From NCBI RefSeq assembly GCF_900162685.1, contig NZ_LT727828.1, forward strand, positions 894,824 to 958,823: DNA of 64,000 nucleotides, given 5' to 3'. Each line of letters starts with the position of its first letter. Positions within the stretch are counted from its first letter, which is position 1. The notes beneath the pieces were generated by a model that saw only the letters and a list, made by a program, of their open reading frames with translations, did not search any database and was not told the DNA's origin. The position numbers and the translations under genes were made by a program. Below, one piece after another: positions 27,653 through 35,859 of the stretch. Origin of the DNA: Terribacillus halophilus. Lineage in GTDB: Bacteria; Bacillota; Bacilli; Bacillales; Amphibacillaceae.

Positions 27653-28543
27653 ATGCTAGAAAAATTGATGACTGAAAAACGTAATCCAAGCACGATGCAG
27701 CTGGATCAGATTTCTGTAAAAGAAGTGCTGCAGCTTATGAACAAAGAAGATCAAACTGTCCCGCTAGCGGTAGAAGCAGCTTTGCCAGAAATCACAGCAG
27801 CAGTGGAACAAGTGATCGCCACCTTCCAAGCAGGCGGCAGACTGATTTACACAGGTGCGGGAACGAGCGGCCGACTTGGAATTTTGGATGCAGTTGAATG
27901 TCCGCCAACCTTCAGCACACCGGATCATATGGTGCAAGGTTTGCTGGCAGGCGGAATGTCGGCCTTTCGGAAAGCTAAAGAAGGAGCAGAGGATAATCCG
28001 AGTCTTGGAGCACGGGAGCTGGAGGAAATAGAATTATGTGCCAAAGATACGGTCATTGGCATTGCGGCAAGCGGCAGGACGCCTTATGTAATCGGCGCAC
28101 TTGATTACGCAGCAGCTGTGGGTGCTGCTACAGTCAGCATAGCTTGTAACCGGAACGCGGCTGTATCAAAGCATGCTCGTATTGCAATTGAAGTAGAAAC
28201 TGGTCCTGAGGTGCTGGCTGGATCGACACGATTAAAAGCTGGGACAGCACAAAAGCTGGTGCTGAATATGATTTCTACTGCCAGTATGGTTGGCATTGGG
28301 AAGGTATATGAAAATTTGATGGTGGATGTAAAACCAACCAACGATAAGCTGCAGGAGCGTTCCAAGCGTATTATTATGGAAGCGACAGGTGCTTCTTACA
28401 GTCTTGCAGAAGATGCGTTTAACAAAGCAGATGGTCATGTGAAGACAGCTATTGTCATGCTGCTGCTTGATCTGCAAAAGGAGGATGCCGCAGAGAAGCT
28501 GCAAGAAGCAGGAGGGTTTGTTCGATCAGCGATAAAAGCGTAA
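27653..28543 (+). CDS. murQ: N-acetylmuramic acid 6-phosphate etherase MurQ
   Basis: 296 residues with a SIS domain. It removes D-lactate from MurNAc-6-phosphate to give GlcNAc-6-phosphate. The signature GAGTSGRLGILDAVECPPTF and the second acid in KEGAEDN correspond to the catalytic glutamates of E. coli MurQ. It follows murR by 9 bases. The product feeds NagA and NagB, which are encoded at 36.8-38.7 kb. Confidence 0.93.
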   Translation: MLEKLMTEKRNPSTMQLDQISVKEVLQLMNKEDQTVPLAVEAALPEITAAVEQVIATFQAGGRLIYTGAGTSGRLGILDAVECPPTFSTPDHMVQGLLAGGMSAFRKAKEGAEDNPSLGARELEEIELCAKDTVIGIAASGRTPYVIGALDYAAAVGAATVSIACNRNAAVSKHARIAIEVETGPEVLAGSTRLKAGTAQKLVLNMISTASMVGIGKVYENLMVDVKPTNDKLQERSKRIIMEATGASYSLAEDAFNKADGHVKTAIVMLLLDLQKEDAAEKLQEAGGFVRSAIKA

Positions 28544-28558
28544 AGAGGAGGAATCAGG

Positions 28559-29935
28559 ATGGCGAAGATGAATCAATTGGCGGAGCAAATCCTTCGCGAG
28601 GTTGGCGGTTCGGAGAATGTCGTTTCTTTAACGCACTGTATGACGCGAGTTCGCATGCGAGTGAAAAATGATGCATCGGTTAACTTTGATGCATTAAAAC
28701 AGATTGATGGCGTCATGGGTGTTGTCGTAGATGATACGCTTCAAATAGTTGTTGGTCCCGGAACAGTTAATAAAGTGACAGATGAGATTAGCCGTATGAC
28801 CGGACTTGGTGTTGGAGAAGAAGCTGCTGAAATAGATAATCTGACATTTGAGGAAAAGGCGCAAATCAAACGGGAAAAGATGAAAGAAAAGAATAAAACA
28901 CCGCTTAAATTCCTGCTGCGGCGTATCGGGAATATCTTTATTCCGCTTATTCCTGGGCTGATTGCTTCCGGTATCATAAATGGTGGGGTGAGCTTTGCGG
29001 TCAACGCTGGTGCTGATCCGACACTTGCTATTGTACAGATTCTTCAGCTGATTGGCGGCAGTTTATTCAGCTTTCTCGCAATCCTGGTCGGATGGAATAC
29101 AGCGAAGGAGTTTGGCGGTTCGCCAGTGCTTGGTGCCATTGCCGGGATGATTCTCTTCAACCCTGCGCTCGCAAATATTACCCTTTTCGGAGAGGCACTT
29201 GTACCAGGTCGAGGCGGGCTATTTGGTGTCATATTCGCTGCTTGGCTGATGACTTTTATCGAAAAACGCGTGCGCAAGTTTATGCCAAATAGTATTGATA
29301 TTATTTTTACACCTATTTTAACTGTACTGTTCGTCGGAGTAGCTTCTTTGATTGTGATTATGCCGGTTGCTGGTGTGCTGTCCGATGGTATCACTTCCGG
29401 AATTAATGCTGTCCTGGATGTAGGCGGCGTTGTCGCTGGTGCTTTGCTGGCTGGGTTCTTCCTGCCGCTCGTTATGGTCGGATTGCATCATGGTTTGACT
29501 CCGATTCATGTAGAGCTGATCCAGACATTTACGTTTACAGCATTACTTCCTATATTGGCGATGGCTGGCGGCGGCCAGGTCGGTGCATCGATTGCCATCT
29601 TCGTTAAAACGCGCAACAAACGTCTGCGAAACATTATCAAAGGAGCGCTGCCTGCTGGTTTTCTTGGGATTGGAGAACCGCTTCTTTACGGTGTCACCTT
29701 GCCACTTGGCCGTCCGTTCGTAACAGCTTGTTTAGGAGCTGCTGCTGGCGGTGCCGTACAAGCATTGTTTGCAACTGGTGCAAAAGCCATTGGCGTATCA
29801 GGACTCTCGTTAATCCCGCTTATTGCAGAAGAGAAATACTTGCAATATATTATCGGTATCGTTGTCGCGTATATTGCTGGATTTCTTTTCACTTATTTCT
29901 TCGGTTTCAAAGAAGAGATGGCGAAAGATATTTAA
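28559..29935 (+). CDS. murP: PTS EIIBC, N-acetylmuramic acid type (MurP)
   Basis: 458 residues. An N-terminal IIB domain has the phosphorylated Cys27 (LTHCMTRVR). The IIC membrane domain (about 110-450) has GLHHGLTPIH and the GIGEPLLYG motif. No IIA domain is attached, so a glucose-type IIA from elsewhere must donate phosphate. The neighbours murQ and mupG make MurNAc or MurNAc-GlcNAc the likely substrate, imported as the 6-phosphate. Confidence 0.88.
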   Translation: MAKMNQLAEQILREVGGSENVVSLTHCMTRVRMRVKNDASVNFDALKQIDGVMGVVVDDTLQIVVGPGTVNKVTDEISRMTGLGVGEEAAEIDNLTFEEKAQIKREKMKEKNKTPLKFLLRRIGNIFIPLIPGLIASGIINGGVSFAVNAGADPTLAIVQILQLIGGSLFSFLAILVGWNTAKEFGGSPVLGAIAGMILFNPALANITLFGEALVPGRGGLFGVIFAAWLMTFIEKRVRKFMPNSIDIIFTPILTVLFVGVASLIVIMPVAGVLSDGITSGINAVLDVGGVVAGALLAGFFLPLVMVGLHHGLTPIHVELIQTFTFTALLPILAMAGGGQVGASIAIFVKTRNKRLRNIIKGALPAGFLGIGEPLLYGVTLPLGRPFVTACLGAAAGGAVQALFATGAKAIGVSGLSLIPLIAEEKYLQYIIGIVVAYIAGFLFTYFFGFKEEMAKDI

Positions 29936-29937
29936 GA

Positions 29938-29965
29938 AGAAGGGCGTCAGCTGGCGCCCTTTCTA
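29938..29965 (+). terminator. Weak intercistronic hairpin between murP and mupG
   Basis: An 8-bp stem (AGGGCGTC / GGCGCCCT with G-T pairs) around AGCT, followed by only three Ts. Probably an attenuator or mRNA stabiliser rather than a full stop. Confidence 0.5.
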
Positions 29966-29980
29966 CATAGGAGGAAGACC

Positions 29981-31027
29981 ATGTTAGGGATAGCTGTCTA
30001 CTTAAATGATTCAGTTGAGGAAGAAAACATTAAAAAGTACGATGCTGCAGGGTTCCGGAGCCTGTTCACTTCCTTGCACATTCCGGAAGAAGACGCATCT
30101 GTGTATCGAACGAAATTGCAGTTCATCGGATCAATCGCTTCGTCATTAGGTATGGAGTTTATTGCTGATATCTCCACTGCCAGCATGGAGAAGCTCGGTT
30201 TGGATTGGCAATCTGCTGAAACAGTCTTGGACTGGGGTTTGACGGGTTTGCGAATTGATTATGGGATCGAAGAAGAGGTGATTGTCCGGTTATCGCAGTG
30301 GATGACAATTGCACTGAACGCAAGTACGTTGACGGAAGCACAATTAGTTCGATTGATAGAGAAAGGTTTATCTACAGCACATACAGAGGTGTGGCATAAC
30401 TTTTATCCTCGACCAGAAACGGGATTGGCTCTTGGTGACTTTTTAGATAAGAACCGTATGTTTCAGGCGCACGGACTAAAGGTGCAAGCTTTCATTCCAG
30501 GCGATCGTGACCGGCGCGGTCCGCTGTATCAAGGTCTGACGACACTAGAGCAGCACCGCACCTATGGTACGTTTGCTGCTTATACGGAATTGAAAGCATA
30601 TGGAGTAGATAAAATTTTGATTGGTGATCCGAATGTCTCGGGGGAGGTGCTAGAGCAACTGGCTAATAGGACCCTCACACTTCGCGCCCAAGCTCTCGGC
30701 GCTAGAAGTGATGCGTATCAACTGCTCGCTGAAGGGACACACAATCGCCCTGATAATGCGCGTGATGTTATTCGTTCTGAAGAATCTCGTATGAGTGGGA
30801 TGTTCAAGAATGTAAAGATAGAGCCATCCAATTGCATTGAGCGGAGTAAGGGTGCTGTTACAATCGACAATGATTTGTATTTGCGCTACAAAGGTGAGAT
30901 CCAAATCGCCAGACGCACGTTGCCGCAGGATAATAAAGTCAATGTAATCGGTCAAGTAGTCGCTGAGGATTTACCGCTTTTGTACTATATAAAAGGCGGC
31001 ACACATTTTCGGATTTTGTGGGTATGA
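29981..31027 (+). CDS. mupG: 6-phospho-N-acetylmuramidase MupG-like (DUF871)
   Basis: 348 residues of the DUF871 family: an N-terminal TIM barrel (about 1-235) and a small C-terminal beta domain. MupG of Staphylococcus aureus cleaves MurNAc-6P-GlcNAc into MurNAc-6P and GlcNAc. Placement after murP and murQ fits this: MurP imports the disaccharide, MupG splits it, MurQ handles the MurNAc-6P. AGGAGG precedes the ATG. Confidence 0.85.
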   Translation: MLGIAVYLNDSVEEENIKKYDAAGFRSLFTSLHIPEEDASVYRTKLQFIGSIASSLGMEFIADISTASMEKLGLDWQSAETVLDWGLTGLRIDYGIEEEVIVRLSQWMTIALNASTLTEAQLVRLIEKGLSTAHTEVWHNFYPRPETGLALGDFLDKNRMFQAHGLKVQAFIPGDRDRRGPLYQGLTTLEQHRTYGTFAAYTELKAYGVDKILIGDPNVSGEVLEQLANRTLTLRAQALGARSDAYQLLAEGTHNRPDNARDVIRSEESRMSGMFKNVKIEPSNCIERSKGAVTIDNDLYLRYKGEIQIARRTLPQDNKVNVIGQVVAEDLPLLYYIKGGTHFRILWV

Positions 31028-31061
31028 AAAAAGCAAGCTGATTAGGCTCAGCTTGCTTTTT
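31028..31061. terminator. Bidirectional terminator shared by mupG and gltP
   Basis: A 14-bp perfect stem, AAAAAGCAAGCTGA / TCAGCTTGCTTTTT, with a 6-base loop. It starts directly after the mupG stop, and the last codons of the converging gltP, including its TGA, lie inside one arm. Confidence 0.93.
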
Positions 31062-32304
31062 CTAGTGCTTTTTCATTTAATTTGAATTTGCCTTCCCATT
31101 TGGAGATAACAATAACAGCTAAAGAGTTACCGATAACGTTTACTGCAGTGCGTCCCATATCGAGAATACGGTCAATACCAGCAATAAAGGCAAGGCCCTC
31201 TGCCGGAAGTCCAACTGCGCTCAGTGTTGCAAGCAAAACAACGAAGCTTGCGCCGGGCACAGCGGCAATTCCTTTTGACGTAACAATTAGGACACCAAGC
31301 ACAAGCAGCTGATCCCAAATTGACATATCAATTCCATACATTTGTGCAATAAAGAGTGTTGCTAAAGCCTGGTAAAGCGTGGAGCCGTCCAGGTTAAATG
31401 TATAGCCAGTCGGTACAACAAAGGATGTGATGGCTTTCGGAGCACCGAGGCGTTCCATTTTCTCCATAATCTTCGGAAGAACCGTTTCAGAGCTAGCCGT
31501 AGAATATGCTAATAATAATTCATCTTTCAGCATACGAAGTACTTTGAAAAGATTCACTCCACAAATTTTAGCGATGATGGAGAATACGACAATTACAAAG
31601 AAAATCATGCTGCCATACGTGACAATTGCCAACTTACCAAGCGGAATTAAAGATTCAACGCCAAACTTTGCAACAGTTACACCGATGAGGCCGAATACAC
31701 CAATTGGCGCTAACTTCATTACAAGGTTTGTTACCCAGAACATTGCTTCACTAACGCCTTGGAAGAAGGAAAGTACAGGCTTTCCTCGCTCTCCAATCGC
31801 GGCTACCCCAACACCGAATAAAACAGAGAAGAATACGATTGCGAGCATATCACCTTCTCCAATAGACTGAAACACATTTGTCGGGATGATTTCTAAGAAT
31901 GTATCTACAACAGAATGATCTTCCTGAGATTCTGCTGTTTCTTCATATTGTGAAATATTTGTCGTCTCTAAGGCAGAACGGTCAATGCCGGCACCTGGCT
32001 GAAAGACGTTACCGAAAGCTAGTCCAACAATTAAAGCGATCGTTGTAACGATTTCAAAATAAAGAATCGTTTTAAAACCTAGTTTACCAACTTGCTTGAT
32101 GTCACCGACACCAGCAACTCCTACAATGATTGAAGAAATAACGATCGGTACAACGATCATCTTAATTGCTCGCAGGAATAAGTCTCCGAAAGGCTGTAAT
32201 ACATTAACGGCAGTGTCACTGCCATAGAATATTGCACCAACAATAATACCTAGCACTAGTCCGATTAAAATCTGGTATGCTAGTCCAATTTTAAAACGCT
32301 TCAT
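31048..32304 (-). CDS. gltP: Dicarboxylate/glutamate:cation symporter (GltP/GltT type)
   Basis: 418 residues of the DAACS family. The N-terminal start MKRFKIGLAYQ is taken because GGAGG lies seven bases before it; the longer frame to 32340 lacks a ribosome site. Conserved family motifs include the serine-rich STASSETVLP hairpin (HP1), PTGYTFNLDGST (helix 7), the AAVPGASFV hairpin (HP2) and DRILDMGRTAVNVIGN (helix 8). It imports glutamate, aspartate or C4-dicarboxylates with H+ or Na+. Confidence 0.9.
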   Translation of the reverse strand: MKRFKIGLAYQILIGLVLGIIVGAIFYGSDTAVNVLQPFGDLFLRAIKMIVVPIVISSIIVGVAGVGDIKQVGKLGFKTILYFEIVTTIALIVGLAFGNVFQPGAGIDRSALETTNISQYEETAESQEDHSVVDTFLEIIPTNVFQSIGEGDMLAIVFFSVLFGVGVAAIGERGKPVLSFFQGVSEAMFWVTNLVMKLAPIGVFGLIGVTVAKFGVESLIPLGKLAIVTYGSMIFFVIVVFSIIAKICGVNLFKVLRMLKDELLLAYSTASSETVLPKIMEKMERLGAPKAITSFVVPTGYTFNLDGSTLYQALATLFIAQMYGIDMSIWDQLLVLGVLIVTSKGIAAVPGASFVVLLATLSAVGLPAEGLAFIAGIDRILDMGRTAVNVIGNSLAVIVISKWEGKFKLNEKALEKAS

Positions 32305-32338
32305 GTTGTGTCCTCCGTGATGTAAGTATAAGAGTGCC

Positions 32339-32375
32339 AATAGTAATGATAATTACTATTTTGACTTTTTGTCAA
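32339..32375 (-). promoter_or_regulatory. gltP promoter with palindromic operator over the -10
   Basis: On the minus strand TTGACA (32370-32375) and TATCAT (32346-32351) are 18 bases apart. The -10 lies inside a perfect palindrome with 9-bp arms, AATAGTAAT and ATTACTATT, around GATA (32339-32360). A repressor bound there would block transcription. The regulator is unknown. Confidence 0.6.
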
Positions 32376-32393
32376 TTTTGAAAGCTGACAGAA

Positions 32394-32420
32394 AGGGAAG
32401 GCACACATTGTGCCTTCCCT
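32394..32420 (-). terminator. Terminator downstream of the Nramp-like gene
   Basis: A 12-bp perfect stem, AGGGAAGGCACA / TGTGCCTTCCCT, with a 3-base loop. The T-run on the minus strand is short (CCCTTTC). Confidence 0.75.
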
Positions 32421-32427
32421 CGACATA

Positions 32428-33705
32428 TTAGAACATATTGATCAACTCGTTGATCATTAAACCGCAGAACAATGCGACGCTAATGCCTAATATGCCGTTT
32501 GTAACCCAACCGTTTCGATAATCTAGTTCCACCCGCTTCGAGTTAAGGAGCCACATAAGTGTGATGGCTAAGAATGGCATCAAGAATGCGCCAAGTGCCC
32601 CTTGAAGCAGTACGAGACCGACTGGTTTATCGAAGAATAGCAGCAGCATTGGCGGGAATGTAAGCCAGAAAAGATAGAAACGATAAGCGGGATCTTTTTC
32701 AGAGATTGGCTGATTCTCAGACTGTCCCTTTTTCCGGATTGTACGAATGAAATCTGCAAACAGATACGGTACGCCATTCCATACGCCAAGCAAAGAGGAG
32801 AAGGCGGCACACCAAGCACCGAGCATAAACATCCAGGATACCACTCCATTAAAAGATTCTCCGAGCATTCCTGACAGGATGATTAAGCCTTCTTCACCTT
32901 CGATTTTGATACTAGAGCTGTGCAGGAACTCTGCACCGATTACCATAAGCGACAGGGTGAAGATGGCGGTTACCATGTAAGCAACGCTATTATCAACGCG
33001 CATCATGGAAATCCAAGCTTTCCCTTTCCATTTCTTTTCTTGCAGCCAATAGCCATAAGAAGCCATCGTAATTGTACCGCCGACGCCTCCAATCAATCCC
33101 ATAACAAGCAAGAGACTACCAGCATCCATTCTTGGAATTACAATTCCTTGGATGATGTTGCCGATATCGGGAAGCAGGATGACAGCTGTCCCGACTACTG
33201 TAATAAACATAATACCGATAAAAACGAGCATTAATCGTTCAAAGAGCAGGTATTTTCCAGTCCAGATTAATGCGAACGCAGCCAAAAGATGTACGATTGC
33301 CCACGCCCAAAGCGGCATAATCGGGAACATGGAGCGCATCATCAGCGCACTTGTGGAACCTGCTGCTGCTCCGTAAAGCACACCCCAGATGATGCTGTAG
33401 ACGCCAAAATAACTTGTTGCCCATTTACCAAGTGAGTGCCAGCCCTGCAGCATGGTCTTGCCGGTAGCAAGATGCCATCTGCCAACACCCTCGGTGAGGA
33501 AAAATTTGAATATAGAACCTAATATAATTGCCCAGCCGAGCATCATGCCGAAGCCTGAACCAGCTACAAGCGCGGCGATAAGATCACCAGTTCCGACACC
33601 CGTGGCTGCCGTGACGAAGCCCGGCCCGACGTTGCGGAGTTTTTGTCCGAAGGTTTTCGGAGGAATAGGACCAGTTTGTGCTAACTGTTTCGATTCGCTT
33701 TCCAT
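32428..33705 (-). CDS. Nramp-related transporter lacking canonical metal-site motifs
   Basis: 425 residues with about 11 membrane helices and overall Nramp (SLC11) similarity. In helix 1 the metal-binding DPGN motif is replaced by GTGD (within GVGTGDL), and in helix 6 the Met-Pro-His motif is missing (GGTITMASYGYW). Mn/Fe transport is therefore doubtful; Nramp-related Mg transporters and other substrate-shifted homologues are known. GAGGGGG precedes the ATG. It is divergent from a FadR-type regulator with which it shares the upstream region, which may mean an organic ligand or substrate. Confidence 0.75.
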   Translation of the reverse strand: MESESKQLAQTGPIPPKTFGQKLRNVGPGFVTAATGVGTGDLIAALVAGSGFGMMLGWAIILGSIFKFFLTEGVGRWHLATGKTMLQGWHSLGKWATSYFGVYSIIWGVLYGAAAGSTSALMMRSMFPIMPLWAWAIVHLLAAFALIWTGKYLLFERLMLVFIGIMFITVVGTAVILLPDIGNIIQGIVIPRMDAGSLLLVMGLIGGVGGTITMASYGYWLQEKKWKGKAWISMMRVDNSVAYMVTAIFTLSLMVIGAEFLHSSSIKIEGEEGLIILSGMLGESFNGVVSWMFMLGAWCAAFSSLLGVWNGVPYLFADFIRTIRKKGQSENQPISEKDPAYRFYLFWLTFPPMLLLFFDKPVGLVLLQGALGAFLMPFLAITLMWLLNSKRVELDYRNGWVTNGILGISVALFCGLMINELINMF

Positions 33706-33728
33706 ACGCGTACCCCCTCGCTATTGTG

Positions 33729-33758
33729 ATTGTAAACGGTATAAATGATAGTTTGCAA
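33729..33758 (-). promoter_or_regulatory. SigA-type promoter of the Nramp-like gene
   Basis: On the minus strand TTGCAA (33753-33758) and TACAAT (33729-33734) are separated by 18 bases. Confidence 0.5.
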
Positions 33759-33764
33759 GATAAA

Positions 33765-33777
33765 TTTGTAAGGCAAA
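33765..33777. promoter_or_regulatory. Degenerate second GntR operator-like site
   Basis: TTTGTAAGGCAAA agrees with the perfect palindrome at 33901 in 11 of 13 positions. It lies just upstream of the -35 of the Nramp-like gene. Confidence 0.4.
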
Positions 33778-33900
33778 AAAATCTTGATGTATGAAAAAGG
33801 CATGATAAAATAGAAAATGAGTAGAAAAAATAGCGATATATCAACGGTTTAGTAATGAAAAGATATAGTAGATAGTAATTAATAAATCCCGCAAAAAATA

Positions 33901-33913
33901 TTTGTCAGACAAA
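33901..33913. promoter_or_regulatory. FadR/GntR-type operator
   Basis: TTTGTCAGACAAA is a perfect palindrome that contains the FadR-subfamily half-site pattern TNGTNNNACNA. It lies just before the ribosome site of the regulator gene, consistent with autoregulation. Confidence 0.65.
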
Positions 33914-33934
33914 AAGGAGATAAAGAACGTAATT

Positions 33935-34624
33935 ATGAAGAAGGAGAAAATGGCGCATCGAATTGCAGCCGAAATCTTGGAACAAATTGTAGAAGGGGAA
34001 ATTGAACCCGGTCAAAAACTTCCAACTGAAAAGAAGCTATGTGAAAAATATGGTGTGAGTCGTGCTTCCATTCGAGAAGCGTTAAGCGAATTAAAAGCAC
34101 AAGGGGCCGTCTCTTCGAAGCAAGGCGGCGGAACATATGTAGAGCAGGCATTTCACGGTGAATATTTTCATCAAGTGATGGTAGATGAATCGGATTTAGC
34201 TAGTTTTCGGTACTTATTCGAGATGCGTAAAATTCTCGAACCAGAAGCAGCTATGCTGGCAGCAGAACGACGTACAGAAAAGGAACTTGCTGAGATGCGT
34301 GCAGCGTTGGAGCTGATGCAGGATGCGGATAGTACAGAAATGCATAAAGGGCGGGATGCGGACTTTGCTTTTCATCTAGCTGTGATGAAGGCGACACACA
34401 ATCCGGTCATGGTCCAAACTTTTGCTAATTTGGATACAGTCTATAAGCGAGCACTGGCTTTGTCATTTGAAGATAAAGAAGATCTACTGCGCAATAAACA
34501 GGTGATTTACATGGAGCACAAAGAGATCTATGAAGCAATTAATACTGGAGAAGCAGAGCTGGCACGTCTGCAATGTTTGATTCATTTGCGGAATGTAGAG
34601 AAGAAATTAAATCCTGGTAACTGA
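33935..34624 (+). CDS. GntR-family regulator, FadR subfamily (FCD domain)
   Basis: 229 residues. A winged helix (about 5-70, with PTEKKLCEKYGVSRASIREAL) is followed by an all-helical FCD domain (about 85-215). The FCD metal-site residues are present in DADFAFH, MEHKEIYEAI and LIHLRN. FCD regulators sense organic acids or other small ligands. The start is uncertain: TTG 33902 lies inside the operator; ATG 33935 is used here, and ATG 33950 has a nearer AAGGAG. Likely controls itself and the divergent transporter. Confidence 0.8.
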   Translation: MKKEKMAHRIAAEILEQIVEGEIEPGQKLPTEKKLCEKYGVSRASIREALSELKAQGAVSSKQGGGTYVEQAFHGEYFHQVMVDESDLASFRYLFEMRKILEPEAAMLAAERRTEKELAEMRAALELMQDADSTEMHKGRDADFAFHLAVMKATHNPVMVQTFANLDTVYKRALALSFEDKEDLLRNKQVIYMEHKEIYEAINTGEAELARLQCLIHLRNVEKKLNPGN

Positions 34625-34653
34625 ATCGCAAGGGAGCAAGAACTAAACGAAAT

Positions 34654-35075
34654 GAAGAGGCTGGGACATAATTGTTTAAGTTATATAAAAATCCAAACAA
34701 TATTGCATTGTTTGGATTTTTTCATTGGAAACGAAGATGAGAGCATCGCTTCGGAAAAACACTCCGCTTTCCTGCGGGCGGCTGGTGAGCCTCCTCATGC
34801 AAAAAACGCACGCGATGTCTCTCCTAGCCTTCCTCCCGCGGGAGGCTCCGTGTTTTTCCTACGCTGATTTTTGTATCGGAACCTTCACCCGTGCAGGCAG
34901 GATACGTAGACTCCTCGAAAAAGATAGCGATTTTCTTGTCGGTGTCTACTCAAAAGCCCTTCTTATCCGACGATAACAGCTAAAGTTGGAAAGCGGCAGC
35001 CGTTTGTGAGCTGCATTAAAAAGTATGAATCTGGTCATCGTTCGCTTTTAGGTTGAATTAATCTTGTTTTGTTCC
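34654..35075 (+). repeat. Dispersed repeat, copy 2 (modules A, B, C)
   Basis: Starts GAAGAGGCTGGGAC. Module A is a terminator hairpin (34687-34722, AATCCAAACAAT / ATTGTTTGGATT plus Ts) that ends the gntR transcript. Module B is the GC-rich hairpin; its outer arms are GGAAAAACAC and GTGTTTTTCC, changed on both sides relative to copy 1, so pairing is preserved. Module C contains CTCCTCGAAAAAGATAGCG and a 3' end with GTTCGCTTTTAGG. It fills the space between the converging gntR and sortase genes. Short frames inside it (34652-34976) are not genes. Confidence 0.88.
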
Positions 35076-35080
35076 AGTCT

Positions 35081-35677
35081 CTACTCTGTTTCTACAGGTA
35101 CTGCGGTCCAGACAAATCGCTCTGGTGCATCACCTACGTATGAAAATGGATAGCAAGTTGTTACCGTCAACACTTCATCAGGAGCTGTTGGCACAATAAC
35201 GGTCAAATCGTCTTTATCGACAATCTTTGTGTTTTCGACTTTATATGTAAAAGAACCATATGGCATTTCAACGACGAATGTATCGCCTACTTTCACTTCG
35301 CCCATATTGCGGAATACCGTGTCACGGTGACCGGATAAAACAATCTGATCATTTTGAAGCGGATAAGCAGTTCCTTTATAATGACCGACTCCCTTCGCCA
35401 GGTCGTTGGCATCTGTTCCTTCCACAATTGGTAATTCCGCATCAATCTTAGGGACATGCAGGACACCGGCAACATCGCCTTGGCCAGGTTCAAAACTGCG
35501 TGCTTCCTCTTTCTCTTCCTCGGGAGTGCGCTTTTCTGCCGCGTGTGCTTCATGAAGCATTGATTTAGCAGCTGACAAGGAATCTTTTTGTGCTTGGGAG
35601 GTCGAATACCATTCAAAGCCTCCATATCCGACTAATAGCAGTCCAGCAATGACTAGTATGACAGCGAATTGTTTCAT
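35081..35677 (-). CDS. Class D sortase
   Basis: 198 residues. An N-terminal membrane helix (about residues 3-22) and a charged linker lead to the sortase beta-barrel. The catalytic triad is visible as His in LSGHRDT, Cys in TTCYPF and Arg in APERFVW. TCYPF is typical of class D enzymes such as B. subtilis YhcS, which anchor surface proteins to the wall. No substrate gene with a sorting motif lies in the window. ATG 35677 follows AAAGGAG. Confidence 0.88.
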   Translation of the reverse strand: MKQFAVILVIAGLLLVGYGGFEWYSTSQAQKDSLSAAKSMLHEAHAAEKRTPEEEKEEARSFEPGQGDVAGVLHVPKIDAELPIVEGTDANDLAKGVGHYKGTAYPLQNDQIVLSGHRDTVFRNMGEVKVGDTFVVEMPYGSFTYKVENTKIVDKDDLTVIVPTAPDEVLTVTTCYPFSYVGDAPERFVWTAVPVETE

Positions 35678-35859
35678 AGGTTCTCCTTTAGTGTACAAGC
35701 ATTATTGGCTAGCTTTTCTAGTTACATTATATATAAATAATTTCCAGCGGAAAAGCTGTTTCATGTAAATGTTTAGTAAACCAACGCATAGGATACACTG
35801 CCCTTATGCGATTCGTTATGCTATAATCAAATCTTATCCAGAAAAAGGGAGGGGAAAGA

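Noticed and set aside
31082-31870. Plus-strand frames opposite the gltP gene
   Set aside because: They are antisense to a clearly coding symporter; their sequences are compositional mirrors without family motifs.
34652-34976. Two short frames of 71 and 83 codons inside repeat copy 2
   Set aside because: They run through the non-coding repeat, are not preserved in copies 1, 3 and 4, and have no ribosome site.
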